The notes beneath the pieces are model-generated. The model was given only the letters and a program-made list of their open reading frames with translations, had not been told where the DNA came from and made no database searches. A stretch of DNA of 31,404 bases from Acidobacteriota bacterium (GTDB lineage Bacteria; Acidobacteriota; UBA6911; RPQK01): positions 1 through 31,404 of the forward strand of contig RPQK01000005.1 in NCBI GenBank assembly GCA_003819755.1, read 5' to 3'. Shown in pieces: positions 8,239 through 16,106 of this stretch; within the stretch, counting starts at the first letter, position 1, and every line of letters starts with the position of its first letter. The position numbers and the translations under genes were made by a program.

Positions 8239-9814
8239 AACTGTGTTTCATGAAAGAGGGGAGCCAACCTCCGAAGAAACGCTTCGCGGTTGATCTTCCC
8301 AAAGGGAACACGAGCCGGAAGGTTGAACCCTCCCCGGGGACGCTCGCCAACTCCACGCGGCCTCCATGTCCCTTCATAGTATGTCTAACCAGATAAAGTC
8401 CCAGGCCGAACCCCTTTTGCTTCGCCGTATCCGGGGCCCGAAAGAACTTCGAGAAGATCTGCTTCTGGTGCTCCGGGGCGATGCCAATGCCGTGGTCCTC
8501 GACTTCCAACACTATCTCGGCCTCTCTGCGGTACAAACGGACCCCCACGAACTTGCGCTCGCCGCCGTACTTCCGGGCATTATCGACGAGGTTCAAGACA
8601 GCCATGTCGATGGCATCGGGATCAAACTGCACAGGCGGCAGCTTCTCATCTATTCCCAGATGCACTTCATAACCACGCAGGCGCAGGTGCTCCAAATGCG
8701 TCTGCAGGTTTGCGGCGAGGTGCTGGGCAAGGTTCCCTGATCGCAAGTGATACGTCCTTTGCGGGCGTTGAACCTGAGAAAATGTCAGGGCCGATTCGAG
8801 CAGCCGATTCAGATGGTCGGTCTCGTGGATGATGATGCCGCAATAATTGTTCTGCTCGTCTTTGGTCAAGCGACCGGTGGCAATGGTCTCGCTGTAAAGC
8901 CGGATCACAACGAGGGGACTGCGCAAGTCGTGCGAGAAGCTGTGGAGCAGGTCCGTCCGAAAGCGGGCATATTCGAACTCTCGAATGATTCGAGTCATGA
9001 TCACGCCGCCAACCACGAGGACGGTGAGGAAGAGAGCGCAGGAAGCGAACAGGAAGATCAGCTCCCTTCGTGCCTGTGATTCTCTCCGTATCAGCTCGGT
9101 TCTCGGTATCGAGATATTGTAGTTCGGGAAGAGAGTGCGGAAGGCAAGCACCAGTGCCCCCGAGCTGGTTCCGGTGGTCTCAGCAGGACTGACGACCCTT
9201 TCCAACTTCGCAAGCACGGTCCGTCCCCCCCCACCTGGAGTCGTCAACCGCATGTGTGCCAACTCATTGCTGACCCAGGCGGGGTTCAAGATCAGCCCAT
9301 AAACCGGGCCGCCTGTTTCAAGCATGAGGTAGAAGACTTGTTGATCGGTCTTGTCCGCCTCGATCGTGTCGGTATACAGACGACCCGGATGCAGGCGGAT
9401 CGGTCCACCCAGGCGGGAACGGAGGAGACTGCGCAATCGCGCATGCAACCCCGGTCTTGACTGTCGAACCTCGCCAGATGGCCCCAGGACAAAAACGGCT
9501 GTTGCGAGGCCACGGTCTGAGACGAGTTGCTCGAGTTTGGCGTGGCCAGCCGCAGCGGACGAGTCGGACAAGGCCGCCATGAGGGACGGGTCCTTCAGGA
9601 CCTCTTCGACTTCGTCCCAGATGTATCTTTCGATCTCAAGCATCTGGCTTTCGCCCCACAGCTCGAGATTTGACGCGTCAAGGCTCTGGATCTCGTGTGC
9701 CTGACGCTTGATTGCCATAAGGCTATTGACCAGGAGCAGGAAGGCCCCCAGGACAATAGCCAACAAATACCACAGGGCGAACCTCGAATCCCTCGCCCGA
9801 CTCGCATGCCGCAC
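8216..9814 (-). CDS. Membrane sensor histidine kinase
   Basis: A sensor kinase of about 532 residues that should phosphorylate the overlapping response regulator. A transmembrane helix near residues 14-35 is followed by a periplasmic sensor region of about 215 residues with no recognised domain, then a second helix (LIFLFASCALFLTVLVVGGV). No clear HAMP domain separates it from the dimerisation box, SFSHDLRSPL with the phospho-His near residue 295. The ATP-binding part has the N box (NLVDNARKYG), G1 (VEDHGIGIAP), F box (IFSKFFRA) and G2 (KGFGLGLYLV). Start choice is uncertain: GTG at 9814 has GGGGGGTGA just upstream, while GTG at 9820 or TTG at 9853 have badly placed or no ribosome sites. It is divergent from the Flp pilin gene. 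Confidence 0.92.
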   Translation of the reverse strand: MRHASRARDSRFALWYLLAIVLGAFLLLVNSLMAIKRQAHEIQSLDASNLELWGESQMLEIERYIWDEVEEVLKDPSLMAALSDSSAAAGHAKLEQLVSDRGLATAVFVLGPSGEVRQSRPGLHARLRSLLRSRLGGPIRLHPGRLYTDTIEADKTDQQVFYLMLETGGPVYGLILNPAWVSNELAHMRLTTPGGGGRTVLAKLERVVSPAETTGTSSGALVLAFRTLFPNYNISIPRTELIRRESQARRELIFLFASCALFLTVLVVGGVIMTRIIREFEYARFRTDLLHSFSHDLRSPLVVIRLYSETIATGRLTKDEQNNYCGIIIHETDHLNRLLESALTFSQVQRPQRTYHLRSGNLAQHLAANLQTHLEHLRLRGYEVHLGIDEKLPPVQFDPDAIDMAVLNLVDNARKYGGERKFVGVRLYRREAEIVLEVEDHGIGIAPEHQKQIFSKFFRAPDTAKQKGFGLGLYLVRHTMKGHGGRVELASVPGEGSTFRLVFPLGRSTAKRFFGGWLPSFMKHSYVQNPHH

Positions 9815-10215
9815 GCTCACCCCCCCAACGTTAGGCCACGTAGGCTCAATCAAGGAACTGAATCTTGCGTGTGCCCCCCGATGTCTCTAAAGAACCAAGC
9901 CGTGTTCTGCAATCGGCTGGAAAGCCGATAGCAACAATCTTGTCAAAAAATTAATTATATTTCCAATCGGCTGAAAAAAAGGGGGTTGGAGACCGGGAAG
10001 TGTCGGACGCCGGGGCCTGCCGACTGCACGGGGCGACGGAGTGCGGGTGCGCTCCTTCGCTTTACAGGAACGGCAACAAAGATTATTGACTTTTCTTGAC
10101 AATTGTTCACAAACCTTTGACAGGGTTCCTCTTCCAGCAGTGCGCTCCGCTGACCTACAGTGGATTCAGGAAGTAACAACTTTCCCAACATCTCATAACC
10201 AAAAGGAGAAGGAAG
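9815..10215. other. Divergent regulatory region between kinase and pilus genes
   Basis: About 400 bases separate the kinase start from the pilin start. The left half has an ATCGGCT-GGAA-AGCCGAT hairpin (9912-9929), a repeated AATCGGCTG (9911-9919 and 9965-9973), and an AT-rich patch (9945-9962). Next to that patch, on the minus strand, is a TTGACA (9945-9940) that could be a -35 for the kinase gene with an upstream AT-rich element; no good -10 follows it. The right half contains the TGACA-like repeat array (10087-10122) and TACAGT at 10156-10161, a possible -10 for the pilus operon. AAGGAGAAGGAAG precedes the pilin ATG. No gene is seen. Confidence 0.5.
10087..10122 (+). promoter_or_regulatory. 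Four TGACA-like half-sites at 10-11 bp spacing, candidate response-regulator operator
   Basis: TGACT (10087-10091), TGACA (10097-10101), TCACA (10107-10111) and TGACA (10118-10122) are spaced 10, 10 and 11 bases. Read on the other strand these are TGTCA, TGTGA, TGTCA and AGTCA. PhoB-type regulators bind direct repeats of TGTCA-like half-sites with 11-bp periodicity, so the array fits the response regulator encoded nearby. It sits about 95 bases before the pilin start. The direct link is inference. Confidence 0.5.
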
Positions 10216-10413
10216 ATGTTCACACTGTTTCAGCACCTGTCCGTTTTTTGCAGCCGGCTGCGCCGCGATGAGCGGGGCGTAACCACCATCGAGTACGCGA
10301 TTATGTTGGTCATGGTTGGTCTTGCCGTCGCCCTCGCCGCCCCCAACGTCCGTACCGCGGTCATCAGTGTTTTCAACGCCGTGTCCGGAGCGCTCGTCAC
10401 GGCCGGTGGATAG
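10216..10413 (+). CDS. flp: Flp-type (class IVb) major pilin
   Basis: A 65-residue prepilin: a positively charged leader ending in DERG is followed by VTTIEYAIMLVM. This matches the Flp family cleavage site Gly|Val/Ala with conserved Glu5-Tyr6 of the mature chain, and a single hydrophobic helix after it. Mature pilin of about 40 residues would polymerise into Tad/Flp adhesion pili after removal of the leader by a TadV/CpaA prepilin peptidase, which is not encoded in the window. A strong ribosome binding site (AAGGAGAAGG) precedes the ATG. It is the first gene of the operon and the closest to the putative operator. Confidence 0.92.
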   Translation: MFTLFQHLSVFCSRLRRDERGVTTIEYAIMLVMVGLAVALAAPNVRTAVISVFNAVSGALVTAGG

Positions 10414-10430
10414 GACACAAACCCGAATCA

Positions 10431-10458
10431 CCGGGACGTGCGCCGGTGCGCGTCCCGG
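10431..10458 (+). promoter_or_regulatory. Strong GC hairpin between pilin and tadE
   Basis: An 11-bp stem (10431-10441 with 10448-10458, one G-T wobble) encloses the loop GCCGGT. No T-run follows, and AAAGGA for the next gene comes 10 bases later. The position after the major pilin gene suggests an mRNA-stabilising or partial attenuation structure that lets the pilin be made in excess over the assembly proteins. It is not a full intrinsic terminator. Confidence 0.45.
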
Positions 10459-10480
10459 GACTCCCTCAAAGGATGCGAAG

Positions 10481-10909
10481 GTGAACACGAGGCAAGTGCG
10501 CAAGAACGAAGCGGGAGCCGTGATTATCGAGTCGGCGTTAATCCTGCTCGGTTTTCTGGTTCTGCTGCTCGGCATTATGGAGGCAGGCCGGATCATGAAC
10601 GTGCACCAGACCCTTACGGATGCCGCCCGAGAGGGGGCGCGCCTGGCAGTCTCGCCTCTGACCGGCACCAGCATTCTAGCCACAGACGGGGAGATTCAGG
10701 CCGAAGTACAGCGTTTTCTGAATGCTGCAAGCATACGAGGAGCGACAGTCTCGATCACGCGGCCGACCCAAACCATCGGGGGAATACAGACGACCTTCAC
10801 GCGTGTGTTGGTCTCGGCTCCCTACCGAATCATCACGCTCTCCATGTTCACCAGCCTTCAAATGACGCTGGAGGGCGAATCGTCGATGCGAAATGAAACG
10901 AGTCCCTGA
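10481..10909 (+). CDS. TadE-like pseudopilin
   Basis: A 142-residue protein starting at GTG with AAAGGA 7 bases upstream. After a short basic N-terminus comes AGAVIIESALILLGFLVLLL, the TadE-like signature: a prepilin-like cleavage region, a Glu at position 5 of the hydrophobic helix, then an extracytoplasmic domain with TDAAREGARLAV, which is common in this family. TadE/TadF pseudopilins are processed by the prepilin peptidase and are needed for pilus assembly. It lies between the Flp pilin and a second TadE-like gene whose start overlaps its end. Confidence 0.85.
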   Translation: MNTRQVRKNEAGAVIIESALILLGFLVLLLGIMEAGRIMNVHQTLTDAAREGARLAVSPLTGTSILATDGEIQAEVQRFLNAASIRGATVSITRPTQTIGGIQTTFTRVLVSAPYRIITLSMFTSLQMTLEGESSMRNETSP

Positions 10910-11360
10910 GGCTATGAACAGATACACAGCCAGACAGCGGGAGCGGGGGGCGGTGCTGCTGGAGTTCGCACTCATCCTGCCCCTGCTGGTCATATTACTG
11001 CTGACAATTGTCGATCTCGGCCTCGTGATCAGGGACCATCAAGTTCTGCAGAACGCCGCCCGGGAGGCAGCGCGATTCTCGTCGTTGAAAAGGAACGAAA
11101 TCGGGCCGCAGAATTCGGGGGCGAGCGTAGCGGTGATCAGCCAGCAAGCGGTTGCTTACTGCCAGGCGGCCGGCATCATGCTGCAGGCGACCGACGTCAC
11201 GATCGATCAGGGTGCGAGCATCGCCGTCGGAGGGGTTATGCTCAGCGCCTCGCGAGTTACGATCACCCATACACGCAATCTTCTGATCGCCGGGGCCCCC
11301 TTTCTTCCGGTCGGGCAGTTGCAGCTAAGAGGCGAGGCGGTTTTTCGGAATCTTTATTAG
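10893..11360 (+). CDS. Second TadE/TadF-like pseudopilin
   Basis: A protein of up to 155 residues with RERGAVLLEFALILPLLVIL, a textbook TadE-like N-terminus with Glu in the helix, then VLQNAAREAARFSSL. The extracytoplasmic part is short and beta-rich. Two ATGs are possible. The one at 10893 overlaps the previous gene by 17 bases; the one at 10914 gives a 148-residue product and has GAGG only two bases before it. Neither ribosome site is ideal, and translational coupling is likely. It probably acts with the preceding gene as a heteromeric TadE/TadF pair. Confidence 0.84.
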   Translation: MKRVPEAMNRYTARQRERGAVLLEFALILPLLVILLLTIVDLGLVIRDHQVLQNAAREAARFSSLKRNEIGPQNSGASVAVISQQAVAYCQAAGIMLQATDVTIDQGASIAVGGVMLSASRVTITHTRNLLIAGAPFLPVGQLQLRGEAVFRNLY

Positions 11361-11401
11361 TTCGCAGCCATGGCCGCGACAGGAGCGGCCAGGAGTCCAG
11401 T

Positions 11402-12292
11402 ATGAATCGAACCCGCATGTTGATTCTCTCATTTTCGGCCCTGACGCTGAGCGTCCTGGTGACGCTGGTTGCCTATCGGATCCTCAGCAGCCGGTTGAGC
11501 CCGCCGACGTCGAAAACAACGCACCTGGTGGTCGCTGCCACTCGTCTGTCGCTCGGGACGAAGTTGGGGGACGAGCACCTGAAGGTCCTGGAGTGGCCGC
11601 AGGGGATACAGCTCGAGGGCGCCTTCAACGACCCGAAAGTGCTTGTAGGGCGAGGAGTAATTATCGGGGTGTCGCCCAACGAACCGATCCTGGAGTCAAA
11701 GCTGGCGCCCAAGGAGGGGGGAAGCGGGATGATGTCCGCCATCCCTGAAGGTATGCGGGCGGTCTCCGTAAAAGTCAACGACGTTATCGGGGTCGCCGGG
11801 TTCGTCATACCGGGCACCCGCGTCGATGTGATTTTGATCGGTTCTCCAGAAAGACACGATGCGGACACTTCGAAGGTCATCCTGGAGAACGTTCAGGTGC
11901 TGGCGGCCGGTCAGAATGTTGAGCAGGACGTGAACGGTAAACCGCAGAACGTGCAAGTGATCACTTTGCTGGTCGACCCCGAGGATGCGCAGAAACTTGC
12001 CCTTGCCTCGGTGGACGGCCGCATCCAGCTGGCCCTTCGCAACCCGCTCGACCTGGAGAGGAAGAATACGGTGGCGACGCGTAAAGCCGCACTGTTCACC
12101 TCCGCTTCAGCCATGCCGCCTGAGAAGCCGGCTCTACGACCGATGCCGGCCCGGAAGCTGCCGGCATCGATTCCCGTCGTCACCCTGCCTCCGATCGCGG
12201 CCGAAAACCCCAAACCGCGAATTCTGAAGGTCGAGCTGATCCAGGGAAGTGAAAAGAAGAGCGTCGACTTTGAATTCAAAAACGAAGAGTGA
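11402..12292 (+). CDS. cpaB: Flp pilus assembly protein CpaB/RcpC
   Basis: The 296-residue protein has an N-terminal membrane anchor (MLILSFSALTLSVLVTLVAY). A SAF-type domain follows around residues 40-105 (HLVVAATRLSLGTKL ... PNEPILESKL), then the RcpC region with MRAVSVKVNDVIGVAGFVIPG and VDVILIG. The C-terminal 70 residues are Pro/Ala-rich and basic. CpaB/RcpC lies in the periplasm and works with the secretin channel of Tad systems. The order directly before the secretin gene is standard. A short GGCCGC/GCGGCC hairpin (11372-11390) and AGGAG (11391-11395) precede the ATG. Confidence 0.9.
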   Translation: MNRTRMLILSFSALTLSVLVTLVAYRILSSRLSPPTSKTTHLVVAATRLSLGTKLGDEHLKVLEWPQGIQLEGAFNDPKVLVGRGVIIGVSPNEPILESKLAPKEGGSGMMSAIPEGMRAVSVKVNDVIGVAGFVIPGTRVDVILIGSPERHDADTSKVILENVQVLAAGQNVEQDVNGKPQNVQVITLLVDPEDAQKLALASVDGRIQLALRNPLDLERKNTVATRKAALFTSASAMPPEKPALRPMPARKLPASIPVVTLPPIAAENPKPRILKVELIQGSEKKSVDFEFKNEE

Positions 12293-12311
12293 CCGGCACG
12301 GGAGATTACCG

Positions 12312-13772
12312 ATGAATACCCAATCTATGTTGGACAAGCTTGCCTGGCTTTTGGTGGCCAAGCTCGCCTGGCTTTGCGTGACCTCTTTTACCTGGGCAGC
12401 CGGGGTCGAGTTCTCTCAGGTGTCGCTTCCGAACGATCAGCAGACACTCCGAGTTCTGACCAAGCGCTCCCTGGTTATCAATTCCCCGGATCCCATGCAG
12501 AGAGTGTCGATTGCCGATCCGACGATTGCTTCGGCGGTTGTCGTATCGCCGACGCAGGTTCTGATCCAGGGTCTTGTCCCAGGCACCACCAGCCTGGTTC
12601 TCTGGGACGATCAAGGGCGGCCCAGGCCGTTCGAGCTCCGGGTCGAAGTCGACTTACGGAGTGTGGAACAATCCATTCGGGATGTCTTCCCGACAGAGCG
12701 GGTTCAGGCGACCCAGGCAGGGTCCGCCGTGGTTCTGAAGGGGACGGCTTCGAGCCCCGCAGTGGCAGATCAGATAGCGGCACTGGTCAAGACCCAGTCC
12801 CCGGAGGTCCTCAACCTGCTGCTCGTGCAAAACATGGCGGCGGCTGACAGCGCCGTGCTGCTGCAGGTCCGGTTTGCCGAGGTCGACCGATCAGCCATTC
12901 AGCAACTGGGGCTGAACATCTTCAGCACCGGCGGCGGCAACACGATCGGTTCAATGACTACGCAACAGTTCGGGGATTTGAATACTTCGGCAGGTGCCGT
13001 TCCAGCTAACGTCCAGCGTGGTCGGGACCCGGCCGGCAACAGCGTTATTGCCGGGGGTATCGGTAACCCGCTGCAGGGATCACCAGCGGTTTTCGGCCTC
13101 GCCGACCTCGCGAACATTTTCCTGTTCCGGCCGGACATCAATGTTGGCGTCACAATCAAGGCGCTCGAACAGCGGAACCTGCTCCAAATCCTGGCGGAAC
13201 CCAACGTGCTCGCTCTGAACGGCCGGGAAGCGAGCTTCCTTGCGGGGGGCGAATTCCCCTTTCCGGTGGTGCAGGGGGGGACGAATTTCACCTCGGTCAC
13301 CATCCTGTTCAAAGAGTTCGGGGTCCGGCTGCGCTTTACGCCGACGATTGAAGCAAACGGGACGATCCGTTTGAAAGTGGCGCCGGAAGTCAGCGCGCTC
13401 GACTTCTCTAACGCGCTGACCGTCTCCGGCTTCCTGATTCCGGCTTTGACCACCCGGCGGGCGGAAACCGAAATTGCCCTGCGCGACGGTCAGACCTTCG
13501 CCATTGCCGGGCTTATCGACAACCGTGTCCAAGAGGTCGCCTCCAAGATTCCCGGGCTGGGCGATCTCCCGTTCATCGGCAAGCTGTTCCGCAGTCGCTC
13601 AAAGAACCGCAGCAACACGGAACTGCTCGTTATGGTCAGTCCGAAACTCGTTCAACCGCTCGAGCCAACGGAAGTTCCCGGACTGCCGGAGTTCCCAAGG
13701 CCTTTCCTGGAACCGGACAAGTTTGACGGGAAAACGGGGGAAACACCCAGGTCCGCGACTCCCGGAAGGTAG
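12312..13772 (+). CDS. cpaC: Outer-membrane secretin CpaC/RcpA of the Tad system
   Basis: A 486-residue protein with a signal-like hydrophobic N-terminus (residues 8-30, ending WAAG). A pilus-assembly N-terminal domain follows (around 38-112, with SIADPTIASAVVVSPTQVLI), then a BON-like segment (112-170), and the secretin domain from about 280. Secretin motifs are LLQILAEPNVLALNG, KEFGVRLRFTPTI and IPGLGDLPFIGKLFRS. It forms the ring channel through which the pilus leaves the cell. The ATG at 12312 is preferred because GGGAG lies 7 bases upstream; a longer frame from 12249 would overlap cpaB and displace the signal. An insertion around residues 205-262 (Gly/Asn/Pro-rich) is longer than I expect in typical family members. 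Confidence 0.92.
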   Translation: MNTQSMLDKLAWLLVAKLAWLCVTSFTWAAGVEFSQVSLPNDQQTLRVLTKRSLVINSPDPMQRVSIADPTIASAVVVSPTQVLIQGLVPGTTSLVLWDDQGRPRPFELRVEVDLRSVEQSIRDVFPTERVQATQAGSAVVLKGTASSPAVADQIAALVKTQSPEVLNLLLVQNMAAADSAVLLQVRFAEVDRSAIQQLGLNIFSTGGGNTIGSMTTQQFGDLNTSAGAVPANVQRGRDPAGNSVIAGGIGNPLQGSPAVFGLADLANIFLFRPDINVGVTIKALEQRNLLQILAEPNVLALNGREASFLAGGEFPFPVVQGGTNFTSVTILFKEFGVRLRFTPTIEANGTIRLKVAPEVSALDFSNALTVSGFLIPALTTRRAETEIALRDGQTFAIAGLIDNRVQEVASKIPGLGDLPFIGKLFRSRSKNRSNTELLVMVSPKLVQPLEPTEVPGLPEFPRPFLEPDKFDGKTGETPRSATPGR

Positions 13773-13793
13773 CAGAGGCAGACTGGAGGAGCT

Positions 13794-14906
13794 GTGTCAC
13801 CAAGGCTTTTCTGTGCATCAAAGCAATCCGGGCAGGACGGCTACGTGATCATCACCACGGCCGTGCTCCTGGTGGTTCTCCTGGCCTTCGCCGCACTCGC
13901 GGTGGATGTCGGGATGTTCTACAGCTCTCGTGCCGGGCTGCAGCGAGCGGCCGACGCTGCAGCCCTTGCAGGCGCCTTTAGCTTCGTCAGCAACCCGTCC
14001 GCTGTGCAGCCTCAGACTGCTCAGGAGCAGTCACTGAACACCGCGCTAAGTAATGAGGTTTTCGGCACTCGGATTAAGAGCGGGGAGGTGACTGTCAATG
14101 TTGACGTGGGCAGCCGGCGTGTGACGGTGAACATCAGCCGGGCCGAACGGGCCTTCTTTGCCGGCGTGCTCGGTGCGACGTCAGCCAACATAGGCGTTCG
14201 AGCTATAGCGGAAGCGTCCGCGAACGCCTTGGCCTCCTACTGCACGAAGCCCTGGTTTGTCGCCAACACGATGCTCAGTGAACTGCCTCCCTGCGACGCC
14301 TGCACTGCCGGCGAGGTGCTGATGGCGAACGGACTGATCACGCCGTTCGGACAGTCGAAAATCGGAACCGGATTTCGTGTCAAACCGGGCCAGCCCGAAA
14401 ACGCTCTGGCGCCGGGACAGTTTTATTGCATTCGACTAGGTACCTCCACGGGAGGCTCCGACTACGAAAACAACATCTCCAAATGCGCCTCTCAGGTGAT
14501 CAGTTGCGGCATGAGCTACGGGGTAGAGCCTGGGAACAAGATCGGGCCGACCAAGCAGGGAGTGACTGGTCTGATCGGTAACAACCCGGATGAGTTCGTG
14601 GCGCTCGGCCAGTACCGGCGGCCCGACCAGTCGGTTTGGGACACCAGCCGATCCCTGATCGTGGTCCCTATCTGGAGTGTCTGTGATATGGCCGGTTTCT
14701 GTCCCGCCGGACAGCTGCCCAATGGCGGCGCCAATGTCACGATCCCGGTCGTCGGATTTGCCTTGCTATTCATTGATGGGCTCAGCGGCAACGATGTTCT
14801 TGCGCACCTGGTCGGGGTCTTCCCGTGCGGGGACACTCCACCCGGCTCGGCCCCCGGCGAAACCGGCCCGTTTTCGGTGCTGGTCCGGTTGGTTCGATTG
14901 CCCTAA
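13794..14906 (+). CDS. TadG-like pilus-associated protein
   Basis: The 370-residue protein begins with a TadG-type N-terminal domain (PF13400-like). A short basic segment, the helix YVIITTAVLLVVLLAFAALA, then DVGMFYSSRAGLQRAADAAALAG are its hallmarks. The rest is an extracytoplasmic domain with at least eight cysteines (for example PPCDACTAG, KCASQVISCG, SVCDMAGFC), suggesting disulphides. No von Willebrand A motif was found, so it is a TadG-like pseudopilin rather than a classical VWA-bearing TadG. Start is GTG, with GGAGGA 3 bases upstream. It sits between the secretin and CpaE genes. Confidence 0.85.
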   Translation: MSPRLFCASKQSGQDGYVIITTAVLLVVLLAFAALAVDVGMFYSSRAGLQRAADAAALAGAFSFVSNPSAVQPQTAQEQSLNTALSNEVFGTRIKSGEVTVNVDVGSRRVTVNISRAERAFFAGVLGATSANIGVRAIAEASANALASYCTKPWFVANTMLSELPPCDACTAGEVLMANGLITPFGQSKIGTGFRVKPGQPENALAPGQFYCIRLGTSTGGSDYENNISKCASQVISCGMSYGVEPGNKIGPTKQGVTGLIGNNPDEFVALGQYRRPDQSVWDTSRSLIVVPIWSVCDMAGFCPAGQLPNGGANVTIPVVGFALLFIDGLSGNDVLAHLVGVFPCGDTPPGSAPGETGPFSVLVRLVRLP

Positions 14907-14918
14907 CAGAAGGTAACT

Positions 14919-16106
14919 ATGCACTTTTCACAACTTAGACTCGGCATTGTCTCGTCCTCCGAGGAGCGCTCCAAGACCCTCGCGGCTCAGGTTCGAGATA
15001 CTGGTCTCGCCCAGGTGGCGGTGCAGACACGACAGCACTGCCAGACAAAGGGAGACCTGCCTACCCGTCAGCTCATTGACGGACAGGTTGAGGTCGTCCT
15101 CGTCGACATGGACGGCGGCCAGCTGGGAATCACGAGCCTCACTATCCTCCGCCAGGCGCTGCCTGACGCCTGGCTCCTCGTCGCTTCTCCCCACTCCGAC
15201 CCGCAGCTGATCATCGAGACGATGCGGGCGGGCGCCCGCGAGTTCCTTTCGGAACCGCTCGCGGCGGCGGCTCTTTCCCAGGCGCTTGATCGCTGTGTTG
15301 CCGAGAAGCGATTGACCAACAGCAAGAACGGGCAGGTTTACTGCGTCACCACCGCCAAGGGCGGGAGCGGCGCAACTTCGGTTGCGATCAACCTGGCTGC
15401 CAGCCTTGCTGAGCACAAGCATTTCCGGGTGTCGTTGATTGATTTGAACAGCCCCGTGGGAGACGCGGCCGCCTATCTTAACCTGCGCACCCAGTTCACA
15501 GTATCCGATGCGCTTGAGGCGGCTTCGCGGCTGGACACTGTGCTGCTCGAAAGCTTCATGACCCATAGCCACGGGTTCTCGGTCTTGCCCGGCCTGCGTG
15601 ACTTCGATCCGAACCCGCTCCTGGATACGGGTGCCCTATCGCGACTGCTCGACGTCGCGTCGCAATCCTATGCCTATACCATTGTGGACCTGCCCGCCAC
15701 TCTGGCGGTCGAGCAGATCCAGGTGGCGGTTTGCATGAGCTCGGCCATCGTAGTCGTCCTCACGCCTGAGCTCCCGGCGCTGTGGCGAACCGATCGGTTG
15801 CTGCGCTTCCTGAGGGCGAACGGCGCCGGCTCCAAAGTGCAGATCCTGCTCAATCGCGACGACAAGTCGAGCGAAATCGGCGGCAAAGAGATCGAGAGCG
15901 TCCTCGAGAGGGCCATTGCCTGGCGGCTTCCCAACAACTACTCCGCTGCAATTCAGGCGATCAACTCCGGACGCCCGCTGGTGACCGCTAACCATTCCGA
16001 ACTGGCTCGAAAGTACAAAGACCTGGCGCAACAGATTGGTGGGATAGCGCCGCAGACCCGGACTCGCTTTTTCGGACTGCTGGGAAGGAAGCAGGAGGTC
16101 AGATGA
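14919..16106 (+). CDS. cpaE: CpaE/TadZ-type MinD-like ATPase
   Basis: A 395-residue protein with an atypical receiver-like N-terminal domain (LVDMDGG near 61-67; GAREFLSEPL near 105-114) and a MinD/ParA-like domain from about 137. The deviant Walker A reads KGGSGATS (147-154): the signature lysine is present but the usual GKT lysine is Ala, a variation I recall from CpaE/TadZ proteins. LIDLNSPVGD (173-182) is the Walker A' equivalent. TadZ/CpaE places the secretion machine at the cell pole. The stop overlaps the cpaF start as ATGA, so translation is coupled. Confidence 0.9.
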   Translation: MHFSQLRLGIVSSSEERSKTLAAQVRDTGLAQVAVQTRQHCQTKGDLPTRQLIDGQVEVVLVDMDGGQLGITSLTILRQALPDAWLLVASPHSDPQLIIETMRAGAREFLSEPLAAAALSQALDRCVAEKRLTNSKNGQVYCVTTAKGGSGATSVAINLAASLAEHKHFRVSLIDLNSPVGDAAAYLNLRTQFTVSDALEAASRLDTVLLESFMTHSHGFSVLPGLRDFDPNPLLDTGALSRLLDVASQSYAYTIVDLPATLAVEQIQVAVCMSSAIVVVLTPELPALWRTDRLLRFLRANGAGSKVQILLNRDDKSSEIGGKEIESVLERAIAWRLPNNYSAAIQAINSGRPLVTANHSELARKYKDLAQQIGGIAPQTRTRFFGLLGRKQEVR

